Made by a program: the position numbers and the translations under genes
Assembly: GCF_037042905.1 (NCBI RefSeq)
Contig: NC_087258.1
Location: 9,526,501-9,590,500, forward strand
Direction of reading: 5' to 3'
DNA: 64,000 nt
DNA from: Lytechinus pictus
Lineage: Eukaryota; Echinodermata; Echinoidea; Temnopleuroida; Toxopneustidae
Part shown: piece by piece, positions 38,538 through 64,000 of the stretch
How positions within the stretch are numbered: the first letter of the stretch is position 1
Layout: the number at the start of each line of letters is the position of its first letter
The notes under the pieces: model-generated
Seen by the model: only the letters and a program-made list of their open reading frames with translations
Databases searched by the model: none
What the model was told of the DNA's origin: nothing

Positions 38538-41500
38538 CTGTATGTATAACAAAAAATAGTCATAATAGTTGGCAATTCCAACATCATCAAACCATTTTAA
38601 TGTGCCTGTAGTTTGTGCTATGTTCTCAATTGTATCTTTTACTTTTTTTAATGGGATCGACCTCCATACATGAAATATCATTTATGTTGACCCACTGCCT
38701 TCCACTTTCGAGTGAAGTGTTTCAACATCGATCATCTATATAATTTTGTCTCATGAACGAATTTATCCAATGTAGGTCGTCATCACCTTCATTATGTCAT
38801 TTAACTGGCAAAGTTACTTGTGGTCATCACTGGTCTGTATACTTTCAGTGATCACTATACAGAACAGTGGAAATCTATCTTTGTGAGATAATGGAAACAT
38901 CTCTGAACCTTTTTGAAAAAGATATACTACTGTTCTTGGTGATTCGATTTTCTAAACATCGACTGTTCGCTTTGGGACTTTGTTTTAATAGGACCATGGA
39001 CCTACTACTCTCTGACATGTTTCAGGAATCAATATTCTATTATATCAACCCTTCCGACACCTTCAATCCTCATACCTCTGCCATGTTCTTCTGGATATCC
39101 CTGAGGATATCAATGTAGATGGTCATGTTGTCGAACCACCATTGTCCCTCTTGCCATGATGGTTCTCTGGTCGCGTTGTTGTAGGATATAATTGCTCGCA
39201 TCTCCGTTATCGTGTTCTGGAAGTGGAAGTCGTGGTCGGAGTTCTCGATCGAGTCTTCGAGTATCATTCGGACGAGCTGAGAGTACTTCTGCGATGCCCA
39301 AATATTCGACTGACCGACCTATATCGAAAATAGATTTCCAGTTCAGAATATTCATTTAGTACAACTTTGTTGAAATGTGTCTTTTTCTTTAGTAAAACTT
39401 ATGAAGTCATTCACAGATGATGTAAATAACATTTTTTAAAAATTGTTCAGATACTGTTACCTGCATCTTCTCCATGTACCAGCGATAATCCGTCAACCGA
39501 TTGAAACCACCCTGCGTGTAGAACACCGCCCCCAACGTTCGCTCAATACCAGTCTGTTCCATCCCCACGATCAAGAGTTGATAGGCCACCAGTGTCTCCC
39601 ACAGACCCTGACCGCCGGACTTCCCGACGCTCTCGTAGAGCCAATCAATGAAGAGCTGGATTGCGTCGGTGTAGAAGTGGATGACTTCGTAGATTGTGGT
39701 GTTGTGGATGTCGAGGGTCAGGCGGTATTCGAAGAGGTAGGACATCAGGGCTTCTTTGTTCTGGAACTGTTGGTAGGCCATGGTTCCTTTGACTGGCCAA
39801 TCGTCCAAACTCTCCAAGACCTGTGGACAAAGAGTCGATACTAGCGTGACTAGTACAAAACTTTACCCTTGAGGCCAGCTACTTTCTACACAAACCTTAA
39901 GAACTTGGCTTCATTATAGCCATACATGGTCAAAAAGTGAGAAAAGAGGTTGAGTAAAAGATTAACTTAATCAAGTATACCCAATTCAGATGGTGTCCAG
40001 GCATATTTTGCTTGTCTTGATGTTCACAACCTCTTCACTAGTGTAATTATTGTAATATTCACATTGGATTACTTCGATTTCATGTCCTTTGGCAAGCGAA
40101 TGGTCAAGCTATTTTTGGATTCATACCAAGTTCTGCTCTTACCGACATACCCTACCACAACACTTGTATAAGTTTAATAAGCCCTTACTTCGTCAGTTAG
40201 CGGGTAGGTATTGATAAGGAAGATCTTTCGTTCTGGTCCGGTCGCTGCTGTCTTCTGTTGCATCAAAGAGCTGATGTAGAGAGCGGTCATATCCCTCTCC
40301 ATTTGCAGACTGTGAACGAGGGTGCCAACCTGAAATAGAACAACAAAAAAGGCATGTATCTGAATGAACCTTGTCGGGAATATCGTCAGGGTCGACATCA
40401 GAGTCATCAGCTCGTCTGAACCATCTATTATTCCGTTGACATCCAAACTTTTCTCCACAAATTGTCTCAATCAACCGGCATGTTGCAACAATCCAATGTA
40501 CAACCGTCTCATGAACGGGAGGATGTTCGTATACGATCCCTGGCCAAATCACACCAAAGACATACACAAATAGGACCGTCTACCTTCTTGCAAGGCTCGC
40601 ACTCCTCTCAGCATTTTAGATCGGAGAAAGGGAATAATAACATTATGTTTTGGATGGTTGTTGGGCGAGCAGGTCATAAGACGTGCTTCTCTGGGTTAGC
40701 AATGCAATCAAAGTTTGGCTTAGGGAGGGCACTGATACTGAAAGAACATTTGCACCATTGGCTCTTTACTATCAAGTTACCAGAGGATGCATTCTAATGA
40801 CACGCTCCTCAGACGTAGCTATACAATCAGCTATATTCCTCATCATTGTCAACGGCACTCAACAAGAAATGCAAAGTCACCACTTACCTGTCGACTGAAG
40901 CGAACGTTCCTTCGGATCTCACTGGCGTCCACGCTCTTCTTCAAAGTAGCGATAAGATCGGAGATGGCCAAGGCTGTCAGGACAATGATAGGCATCAGGG
41001 TCAGGGTCAACATCTTAATCATCTGACGTCTCTTGCCGTTTGGTGTCAAGGGGGTGGCTGAGCATAGCATCTTGTTGGAGTCTTGTATAGCCTCGCGCAC
41101 CGAGGTTTCCACCTGTAAAAGTCGAAAAAAGGAATATCTCAGAAAGCGTTACCGGCATTTCAGACAGTAGCCCATGAAAAAATAAAATCATCAGATCGTT
41201 AACTATCAATTTTATAATGCAAAAAAAAAAAGTGAGACCAGCTCTGTCGCCTCGTTCATCCGCTTACATTAAGTTTTCAAATATGTCACACCCCTCCTCC
41301 CCCACCCGCAAATGGGATGGGGCGAAAATGGTTGCCTGATGAAAGTGACATTTATTGTGATTTTATTATCATACTGATATACAACCTTTTTAAACTAGAT
41401 TATCTTATATTATCTAAGAAATTTTCCATCATAATGTTAAATAAAAGTGATCGTATATTTTTTCATTTTCAGACTTCATCATATTGTTTAGATGTTACTG

Positions 41501-41829
41501 TAAGCCACGTTCTCCCAAATGAGTATCCCCCCATGTTTTCTGCATTGCTCCTTTTATGTTCTAACATTCCCAGTGACCTACTATATATCAATATCTATTG
41601 AATATCTGTTTTACTGTGAAAGAATAAATCAAAGAAACAATATTGCTTTAGTGCCTATATTACTGGTTTAATACTATGATTAATCAACAATGCAGTACTT
41701 TGTGCAAGTCTTACAAAAAAAAGAAGCTGAATGAAATGTTGTTCGCCAAACCTGACTCATGGATCCAAGACTTGATGCGATACTCATCACCCTCTCTCCC
41801 GCCAACCTCCTGGCTTCTGGATCCTCCAT
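34257..41829 (-). CDS. Membrane guanylate cyclase with extracellular NIT-type sensor domain (11 exons)
   Basis: Predicted GTP to cGMP cyclase, 673 aa. Exons in transcript order: 41829-41752, 41112-40888, 40329-40189, 39820-39461, 39318-39076, 38537-38187, 37940-37835, 37045-36908, 35694-35596, 35097-35006, 34445-34257; all phases join. It has a cytoplasmic N-terminus, membrane segment 1 (about residues 60-78), an NIT-like helical sensor (about 102-349), membrane segment 2 (366-387), a signalling helix ending [12 protein letters not shown], then the catalytic domain (about 445-611) and an acidic Pro-rich tail. FSDIVGFT (Asp451) and GDAYM (Asp495) supply the metal ligands. Glu491 and Cys563 are the guanine-selecting pair. 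The usual catalytic Arg is Lys574. The first exon and its start are the least certain part. Confidence 0.9.
36201..36520 (+). mobile_element. tRNA-derived SINE (plus orientation)
   Basis: The head contains an A-box-like TGGTGCAGCG near 36219 and a B-box-like GTTTTCGAATCCC at 36261-36273, the internal RNA polymerase III promoter of a tRNA. It is followed by a non-tRNA body and an AT-rich end. It lies in the cyclase intron, tail to tail with the next SINE. Confidence 0.75.
36531..36873 (-). mobile_element. tRNA-derived SINE (minus orientation)
   Basis: Read on the minus strand, the head has TGGTGTAGCGGTT (A box, 36852-36864) and TTGTTCGAATCCC (B box, about 36810-36822). The tRNA part resembles that of the neighbouring SINE (CTCGCCTTGTAATCAGAG against CTCGCCTTATAATCAGAG). 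Its head ends about 35 bp from the cyclase exon 36908-37045. Confidence 0.78.
39076..39820 (-). CDS. Guanylate cyclase exons 4-5: NIT-type sensor core
   Basis: Exons 39820-39461 and 39318-39076 encode 201 residues. These are mostly helical, with a [20 protein letters not shown] segment and a QWWFDNMT segment near the end, as in animal NIT-domain cyclases. Asn-x-Ser/Thr sites (NTT, NAT, NMT) fit an extracellular location. A nitrate or nitrite ligand is known for bacterial NIT proteins; a ligand for the animal proteins is not established here. Confidence 0.8.
40189..41829 (-). CDS. Guanylate cyclase exons 1-3: N-terminus, membrane segment 1, start of NIT domain
   Basis: Exon 1 (41829-41752) encodes 26 residues from an ATG and ends at CAG before GTTTGG, a weak but legal donor; it is phase-compatible with exon 2. 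Exon 2 (41112-40888) carries a basic stretch (NGKRRQ) followed by the hydrophobic segment [17 protein letters not shown], likely a signal anchor. Exon 3 (40329-40189) has [20 protein letters not shown], typical of the first helix of NIT (nitrate/nitrite-sensing-like) domains. Confidence 0.75.
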
Positions 41830-41983
41830 TTTCCGTTGTACTGCGAATATTCTCTCCGAAAAACTTCAGCATCAAATAATTAGCATAAAAGACAACACGA
41901 GCATCTTATCTGATTATCCAAAAGTGTAAGACAAAGGTATGGGGGTTACTATTTGTGTATTCGTTCACTACAGTCATTATTAA

Positions 41984-42578
41984 AGGGGAATCCAGCCTTG
42001 GCCATAAAATGTTGTGTTGGGAAGGACAAAAATAAATTAAACAGAATGGTGAAAGTTTGAAAGAAATCGGACAAGCAATAAGAAAGTTATAGCTGCTTAA
42101 AAATTGAGATCACTAATACTATGTAGATTTCAAATTGGCAACTGAGTAAGTAAATTATGACAAGGGGCAAAGACAACTTTCCCATAGGCCATGTACTTTA
42201 TTATCAGGGATTTGTGGTTTTCTCCTAAGTACCCATTCCCCTGGGGCAGTAATCTCAATATAATCCAGGTAGTATATTGTTTTATGTCCTCATGAAATAA
42301 AAATATAATTTGAAATAAAACTTTTGGGAAAAATGACATTTTAGCCATAATATGTATTGGAGTACATGGAAGAGTAGTCCTTGCCTTACATCACTATGAC
42401 ATCCCATATGCGGCCAATTTGAAGTCTCCATGGGTATAGTGATTACCAATGTTTACAACTTTTAAAAATTCATAACTTTGTTGTTGTTTGTCCAATATTG
42501 TTCAAATTTTCACCTATTAACTTGTCTGATTTTTATTTTCCTTATAAAAACAAGTTTTTGTTTGGGTTGGATTCCCCT
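41984..42578. mobile_element. 595-bp MITE with TTAA target duplication
   Basis: Inverted ends AGGGGAATCCAGCC and GGTTGGATTCCCCT are flanked by TTAA at 41980-41983 and 42579-42582. TTAA target use is typical of piggyBac and Kolobok transposons. There is no credible transposase frame, so it is non-autonomous. Confidence 0.82.
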
Positions 42579-42895
42579 TTAAATCATTACAAATGAAATA
42601 ATTATTTGTAATAATATTTAGCAACTTGTTAAAAAGAATGCTACTAGAAGAATGTAAATATTAGATAACTTATGTATACTGCCTAAACAAATAATTTCTT
42701 TATCATTGATATAATATTGTTAATCAGATTTATATTGCACAGTATCTTTGCGCATTTATAGGGCTTAGATACGCAATTATATGCTTTAATATTATATAAT
42801 TTGATATGATTTATTAAAGGCCCTTAGATGTTAAGATTAATCATTTAGTTAGTTTTCTCAATTTTCAGCATTTACTTTCATCTATTCAATCAGTC

Positions 42896-42943
42896 ATTCC
42901 ATCCATCCATCCATCCATCAATCAATCAATCAATCAATCAATT
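42896..42943. repeat. (CCAT)n(CAAT)n microsatellite
   Basis: About five CCAT units followed by about seven CAAT units in intergenic DNA. Confidence 0.9.
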
Positions 42944-43804
42944 TAGGGACCCTAACGCAGAGTAGGGCAATCCCTCCGCATTTTTATTGATATTTTCTTG
43001 TAATTGTAAATATATATAATATTTAATGTTTTTAATTGACGGAAAATAAATACGATACAATACAGTCAACCAACCAATCAATCAAACATTAATAAATAAA
43101 TAAATTAATCAATTGATTACTTGATGCATTCATTCGTTCATTTGTCCAGTTATTTTTATGATTCATTGGGGACTATATATATCTACATTGGAATTTGGAA
43201 ATAATATAATGAAGATCTGTGACAGATAATGATTTGTTGGTAATACATTTCATTAAAAAAACCCACTAAAACTTTTAATTCTCCTCCGTCACTTCGTCAT
43301 ATTTGTCATCTGTAGGAATAACATTTTTTTGCTCCATAATTTTTTAAATAACTGTAGTGTCTTAATCATTTTTAAACGTATTTTATAGTATTTCGTTTAA
43401 TAAGTAATACTAGCAGTACTAGGTTACAAAATTTCAACATAAGTTTTACTTTGATGTGGGTGTGGGGGATGTTGGCTATTGTGAGAGTGAACCCGGAAGG
43501 AAGTAAGGATAAAGTTGAAGATAATGGACTATAAAATCGCATATTTTGAGGAAAGTGACATATAGCTAGGCAAGTTGTAAATATATAGGCCCTATTTGTC
43601 TGGTTAATTGTCTTTGAATTTTAAGGGGCTGGAATTAGGAAAAAGCACACTTTTCATTCATAAATTTGGTGCTAAATTTGATTTAAAAAAAAGAGGTGAA
43701 AATTTACGAGTCGTTAAAATATTTGTGGTGATGGACAAACACACGTTTAGCTTTATTTTTTGATAATCAAAATATGCACGTCCCTCACTAATTTCAATTT
43801 GTTA

Positions 43805-43883
43805 AAGAGAGAGAGAGAGAGAGAGTGTGTGTGTGTGTGGGGGGGGGTGCGCGCGCGCACGGGTGTGTGTGTGTGTGCGTATG
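43805..43883. repeat. Compound (GA)n(GT)n(GC)n(GT)n repeat
   Basis: A dinucleotide tract that switches from GA to GT, through a G run and a GC run, and back to GT. Alternating purine-pyrimidine tracts of this kind can adopt Z-DNA. Confidence 0.9.
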
Positions 43884-45521
43884 TGTAGAAACTTGATTTA
43901 TCTACACACGGCTTCCTATAACTTCATTTAATCACTCATCCATGTTTGTCCGCTCCACAACATCACATCCTGAGATGTAGGCCACCTTTAAAAAAAAACC
44001 ACGCAGACAGTGAAACCTTACAAGATTTTGTATAACGACGGTTGCTATAGCAGCAAAGAAATTATTTCTATTTTTATCAGAAAAGACTTATCTCTTTATT
44101 CCCTTAAATTCAGTTCAGTTCAACGATCGATATTTTACTGACTTGAAAATATCAAAATCCTCATGATTTCAGGAAAAATCTAAAAGCAGTAAATCAGCAA
44201 TCTGAACAAACAATCCAAGTGTGAACAAAATTAGTAAAGGTGAGGAAGATATATAAACACTATGTGACTATTTTAGTCAAATTTGTTACGATCCCCCCCC
44301 CCAAAAAAAAAATGAAATAACTATTCTTACTAGTTTTTCAAATAGTGAAATACGGTATATAGATATCATTGGACTACTCATCTTCGTCCACTTTATTTAT
44401 TAACGGACTGCTTCCGACATTCATGTTTTCTTTCAATTATTACTTGGTCAGATGTCATGTCATGACCAAAACGAAATGAATATTTGTAAATTACTGCTAA
44501 TCATTTCTATCTCATATATCATCAATCGATGGACATTTCAGAAAAAAGATAAACTACTTGATTGACTGCTGGGTAAAATATTAAGTGAGATATCATTCAC
44601 TGGTGAATTATATTTTACACAACAAATAGCAGGTTCCGTTTTAGATTAAAATTTACCACCATTCAGAATTTTGTTGTATAAATATTTCAGTACACCATGT
44701 GTCAACTCACTCCGCTATATTTGTATCTTCTTGAATTATTAAACGGATTGGAAGTATTGATAATCATGAAAATGGTCGTGATATAATGTAAAGATTTTAT
44801 AATTATCTATCCATGATATGAAAAAGAGAGGCGGAAAACACAACCTTGTGGACAAAAAGAAATTGAAACATCTACGTGTGAAACCCTTTCTCGTTCAACA
44901 AATGTAGTACGCGGAAAGACTGACTTTGTAAAGAGGAGAAAATAGAAATTTCGTTTTATATACTTTGATGAGCAAAACTTAGACATCTACGATCTTTATT
45001 TTGACTCACTCACCATGCTCACAGAAACAGGAAAGTTAACAATATCGTCTCTATTAACGAAATATTCATCCTCCTATACTTCAATGTACAACATATAGAA
45101 TCGGAAGATGAATATCCGTATAACGTCATACATAAGTAACAGAAGAAGAAGAAGATCATAGTCATAAAAAGGGATATATGAAAGTAATTTTACCCTTCTT
45201 GTTATGGAAATGCAAACAAAATAAGAATATGTAGAAGCGACACATATAACGAACATGAAAGAACTACAACTTACATTATGCAATTTTGCGATTAACTCCT
45301 AGCTTCGGAAGGTATCAAAAAGGATAAAAAAACAATGCAATTCCAAGTATCGTGGTGGCACCGTCAAGAGTTAAACAATATGGCGGCGGGAAAAAAAGGA
45401 TGTTCTACAAAATAACTCATTATTAATTTATCTTCTTTCTTCTGAAAACCTTCAAGATTTCTAGAAGGCACATCGATTCCTGATTGGTTGCTATTTTGTA
45501 AGAAGGAGCTTCTTTATATAT

Positions 45522-45791
45522 CAGGGCCCGTCTTACAAAGAATTACGATTGATCCAATCAATCTCAAGTGTATGGAAATCCAGGCATATTTTTACTTTAG
45601 GAAATTTGCCCAATGTCCTTTGAAAACATAGAGAAACACACTGCATTTTCAAGTAAACAGAAAATGTATGAATATGCGTCATTTCTAGAAATTTATTTTG
45701 AACAAACATGTCTTTTAGATGTTGATGTTGCTGGCTTTCCATAGTTGCGATTGATCGGATCAATCGTAACTCTTTGTAAGACGGGGCCCTG
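45522..45791. mobile_element. 270-bp foldback MITE
   Basis: Inverted ends of about 40 bp: CAGGGCCCGTCTTACAAAG on the left and its near complement CTTTGTAAGACGGGGCCCTG on the right, each followed inward by a GATTGATCC-type block. No convincing target-site duplication was seen, so the family is unassigned. Confidence 0.75.
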
Positions 45792-46190
45792 TTGTTGCTA
45801 TGTATGTTTTCTTCACTGTCAGATAATGCCATAGTCACACCAAGAAACCGACCCAAAGCGATTGATTTGATGTTATAAAAAACGTTATAATTTTGATCGG
45901 TCTTTGGTCAATGTTTTGCTTGTAATTAGAAACGCTTTTTCAAATATCTCTATATACAAATCAAACAATTCGGTTACATATTCTTGTTTATTTTTTAATG
46001 AAAAAGTTGCAGAAATCAATAAATTAAATCAATGAAAACAAATTATGATAATGTGAAGGAATTCATCTTTTTTTATGAAATACCAAGAAAGCTCGGTTTC
46101 CATTTTTGGGGGATGAACTGTATAATACGACATTGTGTTGATTGAATCATCAAAGTTATTGTTATAATGGCCTATCTAACATCTGAAATT

Positions 46191-61786
<15,596 letters not shown>

Positions 61787-62574
61787 TGTTGATTCACCGC
61801 GTATTTTGAAACTGTTCTACATGCATAAGAAACCCAAATCACATAAATGCATGAATATATTATGTTTCCTATTCCACGGCCTGTTCCGGACACGTTGAGT
61901 TCGATAGCAGACAGAATTGACGTAGCCCGCGCTATAGGCCAAACTCAAGTTCACAGACAGAATTGCTCATGTACGCGAGCCGGGACGCGAGCACATTCGT
62001 TTTGAACAAATATTTTCAACCTTGATATTATTTAAAGTTCAAAGTTCGTTCGCCGAGAGTAGATTATATTGCGAGAAAAAAGGGGTGTGATTCAGGGGGA
62101 TTAAGTGGGAAGTGTGCATGGGGCACGAGGGGGATACGAGGAAAGACGTTATATTGTGGTAACACACTAACAATTAATGATTCCATGGTAATTGACCGCC
62201 CTGTCGAGATTAATATCATATTGCCCGGAAAAAATTAATCCCGCAATCAATGGAAACTTTTGTTACCTATACTGGAATTACGAAAGGCTCCATAAAGGCC
62301 CCTCGTTTTTCTGGGCTATATAGGCCTACTTGACTTATATAATTATTATAGACCTACGGGAACTTAGGCTTAAAAATAAACTCAGTTCGAGGAAGGAAAA
62401 ACTACCGTTTGCCAAATGTTAATTTCATGTTGCTCCAAATACTATAAACCTTGAAAGATTCCGCCCATATGTTCATTAATAAAAATAAAAAAATGTGCCT
62501 TTTTAAAAGCCCCAACTGAGCCTCGCTGTTTCCGGTCCTATAGAGCAACCGCATGTTGTCACCTAATATAGCTT

Positions 62575-62959
62575 CAGGGGCGGAAATCTCTCCCAAAAGG
62601 TAGGGGGGACAAGGGTAATTTGACAAGCAAAAAAAAAAAAAAAAAAAGTTATCACCCTTAATTTCAGGTCATTTCGACGAAAATAGATTTGACAAGCAAA
62701 AAAAAAAAAAAAGGTTATCACCCTAAATTTCAGGTCATTTCGACGAAAATAGATTTGACAAGCAAAAAAAAAAAGGTTTTCATCCCAAAAGTAATGTCAT
62801 CTCGTCCTAAAATACATGTTTTATTTCGATTTTGAATGATGAATTTCTTACCATCATAAAATACCAGAAATAGTAGGGGGGACATTTGATAGTGTGTCCC
62901 CCCTACTATTTTGAGTAGGGGGACACATCCCCCCTGCCCCCCTGGGATTTCCGCCCATG
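62575..62959. mobile_element. 385-bp hAT-like MITE
   Basis: The ends CAGGGGCGGAAATC and GATTTCCGCCCATG are flanked by TATAGCTT and CCTAGCTT, an imperfect 8-bp duplication (6 of 8). Inside are three tandem copies of a unit of about 65 bp, each with a GACAAGC plus A-run start and a TTTCAGGTCATTTCGACG block (the third copy is more diverged). Confidence 0.75.
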
Positions 62960-63483
62960 CCTAGCTTACGCAGATCCCTTAATTCGAAAAGGGGCTGACC
63001 GCTGGCCCTCCCCAACCCAACCCAGGTCCAACCCCAAGTTCAGTTTTCTTAAGTCACCCCCCTCCCCTTTTGTAGCTCTTTTTTGTTTTGATTGTCAGAG
63101 GATAACATGCACGGTGTTCCCGAAAATGCTGATTACCCTTTTAAAAATTGCTTAATATTGCTTTTTTGAATTAACATAGTGTAAGAAAAAGTGCTGGCCG
63201 CGGCCCGCCCCGCTTGGTTGGGTATTTAGCCTTAATTTGTTAAATCCCGGATCCACCCTTGCCCCACCAAGAGACTACTCCTAGGACCAGGACAATACAA
63301 TAAGCTCAGGGGCGTCGATCCATTTTTCAGATTGGGGGGGGGGGGCAAAATCATGAATCGTTCTAAGGGCGCTCGATCACACCAAACAAACTCACCCTCA
63401 CACACACAGGCCTAATTATATATATGCATTACCACTTTGCCTCATTAATATCTTCTATGTCCAACCCGCGGAACATAATATCG

Positions 63484-63486
<3 letters not shown>

Positions 63487-63521
<35 letters not shown>
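63487..63521. repeat. (TA)n microsatellite
   Basis: About seventeen TA units. Confidence 0.95.
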
Positions 63522-63525
<4 letters not shown>

Positions 63526-63539
63526 AAGAGACTCGGACA

Positions 63540-64000
63540 CATATCTCACCAACAAATTAATGCGAGCGCGAGCTGAAATTTTTTAGAATGCTGACCTGAA
63601 AACAGGAATGGTACCTGTTTAGGACTGTTTGTATAGCAGTAACTCATGTGGAGGATACATATCTCACTACACAGATAATGCGAGTATCGAGAGCGAGCTG
63701 AAATTTCTTTATATTCTGACCTGAAATATTCATTTTTGGTACTAATGATTAGGATGGGTATCTAAAATAACAATAGATGCGAGCGCGAAGCGCGAGCTGA
63801 AAATTTTGATATTTCGATCTGAAAAAATTTACAGGTTAATGGACGTTTTTAATAAAGAACAAGATATAATTCAACAAAAGATTATTGCAAATCGGAGCGG
63901 GAGTTCTTTTTAGGTTTAGAACTGAGAACGGGACATTCTGTTCACCTAATTAATCATGAAAAGTATGGGTTTTGGTACATAAATGATGCGAGCGCGAAGC
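63540..64000. repeat. Tandem repeat with GCGAGCGCGAGCTGAAAT core, cut by window end
   Basis: Four copies of a core ATGCGAGCGCGA(AGC)GCGAGCTGAAA recur about every 110-150 bp (near 63560, 63680, 63775 and 63985). The first three are followed by a (A/C)TGA-type CTGACCTGAAAA block. The last copy is interrupted by the end of the window. Confidence 0.8.

Larger units (their letters stand above)
41830..46190. other. Intergenic DNA between cyclase start and METTL27-like end
   Basis: No exon recognised. It contains the promoter side of the cyclase gene, two MITEs (41984-42578 and 45522-45791), a CCAT/AATC run at about 42896 and a compound GA/GT run at about 43805. The rest is unremarkable AT-rich sequence. 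Confidence 0.6.
61787..64000. other. METTL27 upstream flank and repeat-rich DNA
   Basis: No exon recognised. The promoter of the METTL27-like gene should lie just above 61786. No TATA-like element was assigned. Further out are a hAT-like MITE, a TA microsatellite and a tandem repeat at the window edge. Confidence 0.55.

Overview
This window comes from an animal nuclear genome, most likely an echinoderm and probably a sea urchin. It is AT-rich, with small exons bounded by GT..AG introns, many microsatellites and dense small DNA-transposon debris. The lineage call rests on an extracellular-NIT-domain guanylate cyclase, tRNA-derived SINEs, and a foldback transposon whose long inverted arms are made of 15-bp tandem units. 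That arm structure is what I recall for sea urchin TU elements. No species can be named from this sequence alone.

Layout. Bases 1-16137 hold no exon I can recognise and are probably 5' flank or a large intron of the next gene. Bases 16138-29872 (+) carry 21 consecutive in-frame exons of chordin, the secreted BMP antagonist. They run from the second half of VWC1 through four CHRD domains and VWC2-4 to the stop codon; the signal peptide and first half of VWC1 are not found. Bases 29873-34256 hold the chordin 3' UTR and intergenic DNA. Bases 34257-41829 (-) carry a complete eleven-exon membrane guanylate cyclase of 673 aa, with two membrane segments, an NIT-type sensor between them and a class III cyclase domain. 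It is convergent with chordin. Bases 41830-46190 are intergenic, with two MITEs.

Bases 46191-61786 (-) carry a five-exon METTL27-like (WBSCR27 family) methyltransferase of 223 aa. Its third intron is about 10 kb and contains an entire five-exon theta-class glutathione S-transferase gene (51930-59180, 227 aa) on the same strand, so GSTT is nested inside METTL27. All reading phases close for both genes. Bases 61787-64000 are upstream flank with a hAT-like MITE and a tandem repeat that runs off the window.

Mobile and repeat DNA is concentrated in the METTL27/GSTT locus. It includes the TU-like foldback element (47465-49501) with younger insertions inside it. A 1.2-kb TA-flanked MITE has perfect 38-bp inverted repeats and a palindromic 31-bp satellite in its middle. 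There is an LTR-like element with a 4-bp flanking duplication and an internal exact 78-bp direct repeat, plus several foldback MITEs and a near-perfect giant palindrome.

The genes do not form a pathway. Chordin acts outside the cell on BMP ligands, the cyclase makes cGMP at the membrane, GSTT conjugates glutathione in the cytosol, and METTL27 is a predicted SAM-dependent methyltransferase of unknown substrate. Exon boundaries were read by eye from splice sites and reading phase; no transcript or database was consulted.
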